Below, piece after piece: positions 18,786 through 25,525 of a stretch of 64,000 nucleotides of DNA (the first letter of the stretch is position 1; each line of letters starts with the position of its first letter). The notes below the pieces were generated by a model. That model saw only the letters and a program-made list of their open reading frames with translations, made no database searches and was not told the origin of the DNA. The DNA comes from Schlegelella_A sp031360885 (GTDB lineage: Bacteria > Pseudomonadota > Gammaproteobacteria > Burkholderiales > Burkholderiaceae_C), in NCBI GenBank assembly GCA_031360885.1, contig JANMCC010000094.1:9488-73487 (forward strand). The letters run 5' to 3'. The translations under genes were made by a program, and so were the position numbers.

Positions 18786-20254
18786 ACGCAGCGCGCAATC
18801 ATCCCCGGATCGATCTCGCTCGCATCGCCACCGAAGCGATGTCCCAGCGCGGGCTGGAGCCGGCGTTTCCGCCCGGCGTCGGGCAGCAGCTGGCTTCGAT
18901 CGGCGGCCCGGGCAGGGACGACGACCCGCGCATCCGTGATCTCACGGCGCTGCCGTGGTGTTCCCTCGACAACGACGACTCGCTCGATCTCGATCAGTTG
19001 ACGACGTGCGAGCCGCTCGGCGGCGGCTCGGTCAAGATCCTGGTGGCGGTAGCCGACGTCGATGTGCTCGTGAAGAAGGGGTCGGCGATCGACGAGCACG
19101 CCCGGTTCAACACGACGTCGGTGTACACCTCGGCGAAGGTGTTTCCGATGTTGCCCGAGCGTCTGTCGACCGACCTGACTTCGCTCAACCAGGATCAGGA
19201 CCGCCTCGCCCTCGTAACCGAGATGGTCGTCGCCCCGGACGGCGGGGTCGCAGCAGCGACCGTCTATCGCGCGAAGGTGCGCAACAAGGCGAAGATGGCC
19301 TACGACGCGGTGGCTGCCTGGATCGACGGTGGCGGCCCGTTGCCGGGGGCCGCCCGCGCGGTGGCCGCAATGGACCTGCAGCTCCGAACTCAGGACGAAG
19401 TCGCCCAGCGGTTGCGCGCGCGACGCCACGCCGAGGGATCGCTCGAGCTCGAGACCTTCCAGCCGCGCGCCGTGTTCGACGGTGAACGCGTGGTCGATAT
19501 TCGCCAGCAGGTCCAGAACCGGGCTCGCCAACTGATCGAGGAGCTGATGATCGCGACCAACGAGCACGCCGCCGGCTTTCTGGCGAGCGCGGGCGTCGCC
19601 TCATTGCGCCGTGTCGTCCGGTCTCCCGAGAGATGGCTGCGCATCGTGGAAGTCGCCCGCAAGCTCGGTGGGTCCTTGCCGACAGCGCCGAGCTCGCAGG
19701 CGCTTGCGGCGTTTCTCGCCAGACGTCACCAGGCCGATCCGGTGCGATTCCCGGACCTCTCTCTCGCCATCGTCAAGCTGATGGGATCGGGTGAATACGT
19801 CGCCGAGCAACCGGGCGAAGCGCCGATCGGCCATTTCGGCCTGGCGACGCGCGACTACACGCACTCCACCGCTCCCAACCGCCGCTTCCCCGACCTGATC
19901 ACGTCTCGCCTGCTCAAGACCGTTCTGTCCGGGAGCCTGCCGGCCTACAGCCTCGCCGAGTTGAAAGCGCTCGCACAACACTGCACCGACCAGGAGGACG
20001 CCGCACAGAAGGTCGAGCGCAGCGTCCGCAAGTCCGAGGCCGCTCTGCTTCTCGAATCGCATGTCGGCCAGCAGTTCGACGCGATCGTGACCGGCCGCTC
20101 GACGAGCGGCACCTGGGTTCGCATCTTCACGCCTCCCGTCGAGGGCAAGCTGGTGGGGCGAATGCCCGAGCTCGAAGTCGGTCAGCGGGCCCGAGTCAAG
20201 CTCGTGGCGACGAACGTGGAGCATGGGTTCATCGATTTCGTGCTGATCGAGTGA
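18782..20254 (+). CDS. RNB-domain ribonuclease (RNase II/R superfamily)
   Basis: The 490-residue protein covers an RNB catalytic core without the N-terminal cold-shock domains of RNase R/II, and a short S1-like tail (SGTWVRIFTPPVEGKLVGRM). The acidic active-site segment reads SLDNDDSLDLDQLT: three of the four aspartates expected are present and the last is Gln, as I recall for a short RNB subfamily. FGLATRDYTHSTAPNRRFPDL is the conserved RNA-binding stretch (positions about 356-376). The GTG start overlaps the ackA stop, so it is translated with the xfp operon. It probably degrades RNA 3' to 5'; target and activity are unproven. Confidence 0.87.
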   Translation: MNAARNHPRIDLARIATEAMSQRGLEPAFPPGVGQQLASIGGPGRDDDPRIRDLTALPWCSLDNDDSLDLDQLTTCEPLGGGSVKILVAVADVDVLVKKGSAIDEHARFNTTSVYTSAKVFPMLPERLSTDLTSLNQDQDRLALVTEMVVAPDGGVAAATVYRAKVRNKAKMAYDAVAAWIDGGGPLPGAARAVAAMDLQLRTQDEVAQRLRARRHAEGSLELETFQPRAVFDGERVVDIRQQVQNRARQLIEELMIATNEHAAGFLASAGVASLRRVVRSPERWLRIVEVARKLGGSLPTAPSSQALAAFLARRHQADPVRFPDLSLAIVKLMGSGEYVAEQPGEAPIGHFGLATRDYTHSTAPNRRFPDLITSRLLKTVLSGSLPAYSLAELKALAQHCTDQEDAAQKVERSVRKSEAALLLESHVGQQFDAIVTGRSTSGTWVRIFTPPVEGKLVGRMPELEVGQRARVKLVATNVEHGFIDFVLIE

Positions 20255-20275
20255 ACGGGCCGCTGGACCGGCCGC

Positions 20276-20863
20276 TCACGACAGCCAGCGCAACCTCCGC
20301 TCTTTCGCGATCTTGTGCCAATCGACCTTCGCGAAGGCATAGACGAGGGCGAGCAGCACAAGCTGCGTCACTACGAAATACAGCCACGAGACTGGCCCGG
20401 TCAGGTCCGGCGTGAGCCAACGCGACGCCAAAGAGCCGCCCGCGAACGCACCCGCATAGCTGACGAACCGACCGATGAAGAAAGGAACGGCCAGAAGGCG
20501 CAGCGGCGCGCGGGTCAAGCCGTAGGCCAGGAAGAGCGCGTTGGACGGCAAGGGGCTGAAGGCGAAGAGCAGAAACACCACTGCGCTGGTGGCCCTTCGC
20601 CGCTTGACCATCTCTGCCACGGTGTCGAGGTTTGCGCGCATTGCGGCCCCGACCCAGCGGCTGCGCACGATGCGTTGCGCGAAATGGGCCAGGACAACAC
20701 GGCCACACGTGGCCGCCAGAGATGCGACCAAGGCGATCAGCCAGGGATTGGCGTCGGGGTGCTTGAGTCCGACATACGAGATCACCATCCAGGTCGGGGG
20801 CGCGAATGCCGGCAAGGCGTTGAGCGCGAAGACAACGAGGAAGAGAAGCGTCAGCGAGGCCAT
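20276..20863 (-). CDS. VTT/DedA-like membrane protein
   Basis: The protein of about 195 residues has four to six hydrophobic helices. The central stretch LLFAFSPLPSNALFLAYG and the ending helix pair resemble the VTT (SNARE-associated/DedA/TMEM64) family, which moves lipids or maintains membrane potential. The start was placed at MASLTLLFLV directly before the first helix; a GTG at 20902 would add 13 residues. It is convergent with the RNB gene, 21 bp away. Confidence 0.7.
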   Translation of the reverse strand: MASLTLLFLVVFALNALPAFAPPTWMVISYVGLKHPDANPWLIALVASLAATCGRVVLAHFAQRIVRSRWVGAAMRANLDTVAEMVKRRRATSAVVFLLFAFSPLPSNALFLAYGLTRAPLRLLAVPFFIGRFVSYAGAFAGGSLASRWLTPDLTGPVSWLYFVVTQLVLLALVYAFAKVDWHKIAKERRLRWLS

Positions 20864-20957
20864 CCGCGCATTCTGCGGCGTGGCAGCAAGCAGCCGCAGC
20901 ACGCTTGTGCGAGATCAAGCCGCACGGCGTTTGCGGCTTTGACAATCGGGGACTTCC

Positions 20958-21298
20958 CATTTCCAGGATCCCCTCGTCTACCTCCTGCTGGTTGCTGTCG
21001 CCATCACGCTCGTCGCCTGGCTGATCGAAGGCAGTCGCGGCTGGCCACCATCGTGGTGGTGGCCACCATCCTGCTGATCTCCGAGATTCACAGCGCCGCC
21101 GACGTCACCCGCGTCCTGCTGCTGGGCGGCTCCCTCGCGGTGGCAGCCGTTCCGGCAGGGCTGCCGGCGATCTTGTCGGTGGTGCTCGCGCTCGGGTTGC
21201 GGCGCATGGCTCGAGGCCGGACCCTTGCGCGACGAGAACAGTTGCGTCGCCGGTACGACGCATCGTGGCTGCAGAAGATCGCCGCGCTCCGCGCTTGA
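20958..21298 (+). pseudogene. Remnant of a cation-transporting P-type ATPase
   Basis: Two frames together recall the region of a calcium/cation P-type ATPase before the phosphorylation site. The first reads FQDPLVYLLLVAVAITLVAW, stops, and the second reads LAVAAVPAGLPAILSVVLAL followed by GLRRMARGRTLARREQL, close to the family's AVAAIPEGLPAVV region. The frame changes between them near 21050, and everything after, including the DKTGT site, is missing. It is a dead fragment, probably all that remains of a longer gene. Confidence 0.7.
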
Positions 21299-21391
21299 CA
21301 AAACGCAAGTCGTCGTCAAGGCGCCTCCCCTAGGATGCTTTGAGACACGCCGCCCGGCTCTCCAACCAACCTCTATCGCATGGACTCCCCG

Positions 21392-21823
21392 ATGAAACTC
21401 GCTCGCTCACTTTCACTCGTGTTTGCCGTCGGCATCGCCGGCGCGCCCGCCTGGGCCGCCGGAACCGATGAGCATCAAGCTCATCACCCCGCGGTCACCG
21501 CCTCTGCGCCCGTGTCCAAAGCCACTCCTGGCAAGCCCAGCGACTACGTGACGCGCATGGATGCACAGACGAAGACGATGCGGGCGATGCACGACCGAAT
21601 GATGGCCGCCAAAACGCCCGAGCAACGCAACGCCCTGATGCTCGAGCACATGAAGGCCATGCAGGAAGGCATGGCGATGATGAGCGGCACGCCCCCGGAA
21701 GGAATGGGTGGCGTGAAAGGCGACATGGCTGCGCACCATCAGACGATGGAAAAGCGCATGGAGATGATGCAGGCCATGATGCAGATGATGATGGATCGTC
21801 TGCCCGCTGCGCCAGCGAATTGA
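21392..21823 (+). CDS. Small methionine- and histidine-rich exported protein
   Basis: The protein of about 143 residues begins with a clear signal peptide (MKLARSLSLVFAVGIAGAPAWAA). The mature part is rich in Met and His (MRAMHDRMM, EHMKAMQEGMAMM, MEKRMEMMQAMMQMMMDRL). Met-rich periplasmic proteins often bind Cu(I) or Ag(I), which fits the metal-handling genes around it, but no specific family was recognised. The inner ATG at 21392 is preferred over 21380 because it starts the signal peptide. Confidence 0.75.
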   Translation: MKLARSLSLVFAVGIAGAPAWAAGTDEHQAHHPAVTASAPVSKATPGKPSDYVTRMDAQTKTMRAMHDRMMAAKTPEQRNALMLEHMKAMQEGMAMMSGTPPEGMGGVKGDMAAHHQTMEKRMEMMQAMMQMMMDRLPAAPAN

Positions 21824-21844
21824 CGCAGTGACGGAGTGACGGTC

Positions 21845-22056
21845 ATGACACCTCTTCGCACAGGCCTCGCGCTGGCCATCGCCGTCGGGCTCTTCCACGC
21901 CCTCTGCGCTCTCGTCTGGGCGCTCGCGCCTGGACCATGGTCCAGCCGCGACCCTTTGCGCTTTCCGGGTTCCTGATCGCGCTGGTCGTCCTGACTGCAT
22001 GGGCGTTCTTCATGGGGACGTTTTTCTCCTGGTTGCGCGACCGCTTGGCGCGGTGA
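21845..22056 (+). pseudogene. Frameshifted small two-helix membrane protein
   Basis: The frame from ATG 21845 gives MTPLRTGLALAIAVGLFHAL and about 43 residues, then stops at 21974. A second frame overlaps it and continues VQPRPFALSGFLIALVVLTA to SWLRDRLAR, stopping at 22054. Joined near 21935 the two give one protein with two membrane helices, as in small uncharacterised families found beside metal ATPases. The join looks like a short internal deletion that broke the frame. Confidence 0.6.
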
Positions 22057-22084
22057 CCCTGGCGAAGCTTCTTTGGAGGCAAGA

Positions 22085-22381
22085 ATGAATCACGACCACG
22101 TTTCTGCCGAAGCCGGACCGACGGGTTTCTGGCGTTCGCGCTACGCCATCGGGCTGATCTTCTTCGGCGCGGTAGCGATGTACTTTCTGCTCACCGAGCA
22201 TCGCGCCCATTTCTTCGGCGCGCTGCCCTTCCTGTTGCTTCTCGCCTGCCCGCTGATGCACGTCTTCATGCATCACGGCCACGGGAGCCACGCGGGCGGA
22301 CACGCCCATCGCGACGGCGACGGTGGAGGTTCCGCCGCATCGGCGGGCCCTCGGGCCGCGACGACCGAAAATCGGCCATGA
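22085..22381 (+). CDS. DUF2933-type small membrane protein
   Basis: The 98-residue protein has GFWRSRYAIGLIFFGAVAMYF and a second helix (FFGALPFLLLLACPLMHVFM), followed by a His/Gly-rich tail (HHGHGSHAGGHAHRDGDGG). This is the DUF2933 layout, common beside copper and heavy-metal resistance genes. A GGAGG lies 6 nt before the ATG. The stop overlaps the start of the next gene. A metal-binding role for the tail is inference. Confidence 0.8.
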   Translation: MNHDHVSAEAGPTGFWRSRYAIGLIFFGAVAMYFLLTEHRAHFFGALPFLLLLACPLMHVFMHHGHGSHAGGHAHRDGDGGGSAASAGPRAATTENRP

Positions 22382-23031
22382 GCCACGACACTTCCGCATA
22401 CGGGCTGTGGGCGCTGGTCTTCTTCAACTCGGCCATCTTCCTGATCTTCGCTTTCAGCTTCTTCAAGCCTCAGACCGCGCGCGACTGGCGGAGCTTCGGC
22501 GCTTTCGCCGCCTTCATCATCGCGCTGTTCGTCGAGATGTACGGCTTCCCGCTCAGCATCTACCTGATGTCGGGCTGGCTGCAGACGAAGTACCCGAATC
22601 TCGACCTGCTGTCGCACAACGCCGGTCACCTCTGGTCGACGCTTCTGGGCGAAAAGGGCGATCCGCACTTCGGCCCGCTCCACATTGCGAGCTACGTGTT
22701 CCTGGGTTTCGGTTTTTACCTGCTGGCGAACGCGTGGCGGGTTCTGTACGACGCCCAGCGCCGCAACGTTCTGGCGACGTCCGGTCCCTATGCACGGATT
22801 CGCCATCCGCAATACGTGGCCTTCGTCCTCATCCTGCTGGGCTTCCTGCTCCAGTGGCCCACGCTGCTCACGTTGGTGATGTTCCCGATCCTGCTCGTGA
22901 TGTACGGGCGACTCGCGGTGAACGAAGAAGCGGAGATGCGCAAGCGTTTCGGCGCCGCGTTCGACGCCTACGCCGCCCGCACGCCGCGTTTCTTGCCGTC
23001 TTGGCGTACCGGAATGTCGGTGCCGATCTGA
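22378..23031 (+). CDS. Isoprenylcysteine-carboxymethyltransferase-like membrane protein
   Basis: The 217-residue integral membrane protein ends in the ICMT/PEMT-like core: NVLATSGPYARIRHPQYVAF followed by NEEAEMRKRFGAAFDAYAAR. The His-Pro and Glu-Glu residues for S-adenosylmethionine binding are present. Bacterial members have unknown substrates and often sit in metal-resistance clusters. Its ATG overlaps the stop of the DUF2933 gene (ATGA), showing translational coupling. Confidence 0.85.
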   Translation: MSHDTSAYGLWALVFFNSAIFLIFAFSFFKPQTARDWRSFGAFAAFIIALFVEMYGFPLSIYLMSGWLQTKYPNLDLLSHNAGHLWSTLLGEKGDPHFGPLHIASYVFLGFGFYLLANAWRVLYDAQRRNVLATSGPYARIRHPQYVAFVLILLGFLLQWPTLLTLVMFPILLVMYGRLAVNEEAEMRKRFGAAFDAYAARTPRFLPSWRTGMSVPI

Positions 23032-23062
23032 AATCTCACCGTCACGTCAAGGAGACCACACC

Positions 23063-23212
23063 GTGCAAAACCTCGGCTTCGACGTCAGCGGCGTGACCTG
23101 CGGCGGCTGCGCCGGCAGCGTCCAGCGAACACTCAGCAAGCTCGACGGCATGGGTCTCGGCTATTCCGCCAAGGCCCGCCCGGCAGCTCACCGAGAGCTG
23201 GCTCGTGCATGA
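23063..23212 (+). pseudogene. HMA metallochaperone with internal deletion
   Basis: A good ribosome site (AAGGAG) precedes a GTG. The 49-residue product starts as a heavy-metal-associated domain with its binding motif intact (GVTCGGCAGSVQRTLSKLDG). It then goes straight to GLGYSAKARPA, which reads like the end of the same domain. About 25 residues of the middle appear to be missing in frame. The fold is unlikely to form. Its stop overlaps the start region of the next gene. Confidence 0.65.
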
Positions 23213-24611
23213 GCAAGAAGCAAGCAGCCGACCGCTCGCGACGCTTCTTGGCGGTCATGCCGGGAGCAGCCGCATCGCAAGGGAGGCGGGCGAAGGCGGG
23301 ATCGGCAAGAAGCTGACGGTCGATGGGGAGCTGCAAAAGCTGCAGCGCGAGACATTCGACTATTTCTTGCATGAAACGAACCCCGCCAATGGTCTTGTGA
23401 TCGACAAGACGGCGCCGAATTGGCCGGCGAGCATCGCCGCGACCGGCCTGGCGTTGGCGTGCTACCCGGTCAGTGTCGAACGCGGGTTCATGACCCGCGC
23501 CGCGGCAATTGACCGTACGCTCGCAACGCTGCGATTCTTCTGGAACAGCCGGCAGGGCCCCGAGGCCGACACCACCGGATACCGAGGCTTCTACTACCAC
23601 TTCCTCGACATGCAGACCGGCCGGCGCGCCGGCCAGTGTGAGCTGTCCACGGTGGACAGCACGTTCCTGATTGCAGGGGCATTGGCGGCGGCTGCGTATT
23701 TCAGCGCCGACCGGGCAGACGAGAACGAAATAGGGGCGCTCGCAGACGCGCTCTACCGCCGCGCCGACTGGAGTTGGGCGCAAAACGGCGGTTCAACCGT
23801 CACCCACGGCTGGAAGCCGGAGAGCGGGTTCCTCCCTTACCGATGGGAGGGCTACGACGAGGCACTGCTGCTCTACGTCCTGGGACTGGGCTCGCCGACC
23901 CATCCGCTGCCTGCGCAAAGCTATGCGGCGTGGACCGCCACCTACCGGTGGGAGCAAGGTGCCGCCCCGGACGGGGAGCAGGACTATTTGTATGCAGGGC
24001 CGCTGTTCACTCACCAGCTGTCTCATGTGTGGGTCGACTTTCGCGGCATCCAGGACGCGTTCATGCGCGGGAAAGGCATCGACTATTTCGAGAACAGCCG
24101 CCGTGCCACGTTCGCGCAGCAGCGATATGCGATCGCCAACCCTCGACAGTACGAGAGCTACGGCGACCACTGCTGGGGAATCACGGCGAGTGAAGGCCCC
24201 GGCCCCGGCAATCTCGTCGTCGATGGCGTCGAGCGCGAGTTCTTCGACTATGTGGCGCGCGGCGTACCGAACGGGCCGGACGACGGAACGCTCGCACCGT
24301 GGGCCGTGGTCGCATCGCTGCCTTTCGCGCCCGAGATCGTGTTGCCCACCTTGGACTACTGCATCTACCAAGCCAGATTGACCGAATTCAATTCCTACGG
24401 GTTCAAGGCTTCCTTCAATCCTTCGCACCCGGGGGAACCGGGCAATCCCTATGGCTGGTGGGTCTCCCCCTGGCATTTCGGGCTCAACCAGGGGCCGATC
24501 GTCTTAATGATCGAAAACTTCCGCTCCGGACTGTTATGGCAACTGATGCGAAGTTGCCCCTACATCGTCAGCGGCCTGCGCCGGGCCGGCTTCACAGGCG
24601 GCTGGCTCTAG
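23205..24611 (+). CDS. Glucoamylase-like (PF10091) glycoside hydrolase
   Basis: The 468-residue protein matches the glycoamylase-like family that includes GH144 beta-1,2-glucanases and the middle domain of cyclic glucan synthases. QRETFDYFLHETNPANGLV opens the domain; SHVWVDFRGIQD, YGDHCWGITASEGPG and NPYGWWVSPWHFGLNQGPIV are typical. No signal peptide is evident, and the first 50 residues are not family-like, so the true start may differ from the GTG at 23205. It may cut a storage or cell-surface glucan. It follows the deleted HMA gene with a short overlap. Confidence 0.8.
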   Translation: MHEQEASSRPLATLLGGHAGSSRIAREAGEGGIGKKLTVDGELQKLQRETFDYFLHETNPANGLVIDKTAPNWPASIAATGLALACYPVSVERGFMTRAAAIDRTLATLRFFWNSRQGPEADTTGYRGFYYHFLDMQTGRRAGQCELSTVDSTFLIAGALAAAAYFSADRADENEIGALADALYRRADWSWAQNGGSTVTHGWKPESGFLPYRWEGYDEALLLYVLGLGSPTHPLPAQSYAAWTATYRWEQGAAPDGEQDYLYAGPLFTHQLSHVWVDFRGIQDAFMRGKGIDYFENSRRATFAQQRYAIANPRQYESYGDHCWGITASEGPGPGNLVVDGVEREFFDYVARGVPNGPDDGTLAPWAVVASLPFAPEIVLPTLDYCIYQARLTEFNSYGFKASFNPSHPGEPGNPYGWWVSPWHFGLNQGPIVLMIENFRSGLLWQLMRSCPYIVSGLRRAGFTGGWL

Positions 24612-24672
24612 CCAAAGGTGGCAACCGACTCAGCCACTTCCAATGGGTCCATCGGTTCACCAGGGGAACAAC

Positions 24673-25104
24673 ATGACCGTAGCGAACGTTTCGAAAGCAA
24701 GCGCGTATCGGCTGCCGCCGACCATGAGAGCCGCCCAGGCGGCGATCGAGCTTCCGGAGGTGCAGGAGATGCTGCGAAGGCTGTCTGCATACCGGCTGGG
24801 CATCTTCATGCCACACAAGCATGACGAGGTCACGGGCGAATTCCTGCCGCTGCCCGACGGAGTCTTGCAGGTGGAGTCCGGCTTGGCCGTGTCGTTCCAG
24901 CAGATCGACGATGTCGCAAGAGAGAGCGAGCAATTTCTTCCCGTGGGCTGGGTGTGGCGTGCCGGCGCAAGGAGCGTCGCGGCCGCATGCGAAATGGTGT
25001 CGGACGTCGGGCCTGGCGACGAGGAGCCGACGGTCAAGCACAAGATGCTCGACGAAGACCGACCCCGCAATCCCGCGCCCCGGTCGGCTTTGCCCGCTGC
25101 GTGA
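24673..25104 (+). CDS. Conserved-looking hypothetical protein
   Basis: The 143-residue soluble protein has no signal or membrane segment. VQEMLRRLSAYRLGIFMPHK and ESGLAVSFQQ look structured, and the end is rich in Pro and Ala. I do not recognise a family. It lies on the same strand between the glycoside hydrolase and the SxxS HMA-like gene, so it may be co-expressed with the ATPase. Confidence 0.6.
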   Translation: MTVANVSKASAYRLPPTMRAAQAAIELPEVQEMLRRLSAYRLGIFMPHKHDEVTGEFLPLPDGVLQVESGLAVSFQQIDDVARESEQFLPVGWVWRAGARSVAAACEMVSDVGPGDEEPTVKHKMLDEDRPRNPAPRSALPAA

Positions 25105-25154
25105 TCGCGACGGGGGCGAGGCATTCCGGATGTGAGAACAGAGTAGGAGATGCG

Positions 25155-25472
25155 ATGAAGACCAGCGTTATCGAAGTGCGCGACATGCTCTCGGTGTTGA
25201 GCGTGCCTGGCGTGGAAAAGCGGATCGGCGACGTGCCGGGAGTTGAAAGTGTCACGGTGAATTTCGCTGCCGGGAATGCGACGGTGCGTTTCGACGAAAC
25301 CCGACTGAACCTCGCCGACATCAAGTCCGACGTTCGCCAAAGCGGGTACCACGCATCCGCCGGGTCCACCGATCCGGCGGCAGGCAGTCACGAGGGTCAC
25401 GCGGCACCGGGGGCTTCGCCGAACGACGGCGAACCTGTGCCACCGGGGAAAGCCCCGGCTGCAGCTGGCTAG
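25155..25472 (+). CDS. Stand-alone HMA-like protein with Ser-x-x-Ser in place of Cys-x-x-Cys
   Basis: The 105-residue protein has an HMA-like beta-alpha-beta domain: GVEKRIGDVPGVESVTVNFA then ATVRFDETRLNLADIK. At the metal site, where M-x-C-x-x-C is expected, it has M-L-S-V-L-S, so both cysteines are serine. A Pro/Gly/His-containing tail follows. It is a close paralogue of the N-terminal domain of the ATPase encoded 53 bp downstream, with many synonymous base differences between them, which suggests old and selected duplicates. It is probably a partner or regulator of that ATPase rather than a thiol metallochaperone. Confidence 0.75.
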   Translation: MKTSVIEVRDMLSVLSVPGVEKRIGDVPGVESVTVNFAAGNATVRFDETRLNLADIKSDVRQSGYHASAGSTDPAAGSHEGHAAPGASPNDGEPVPPGKAPAAAG

Positions 25473-25525
25473 AGCAACGAGCGCCCCGTGCGTTGGCCGA
25501 TGCAACATCTCCCTTTGGAGACGCG

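Noticed and set aside
23209..23314. Alternative 35-codon frame MSKKQAADRSRRFLAVMPG after the HMA fragment
   Set aside because: It has twin Arg and some hydrophobic residues but ends quickly and is out of frame with the glycoside hydrolase.
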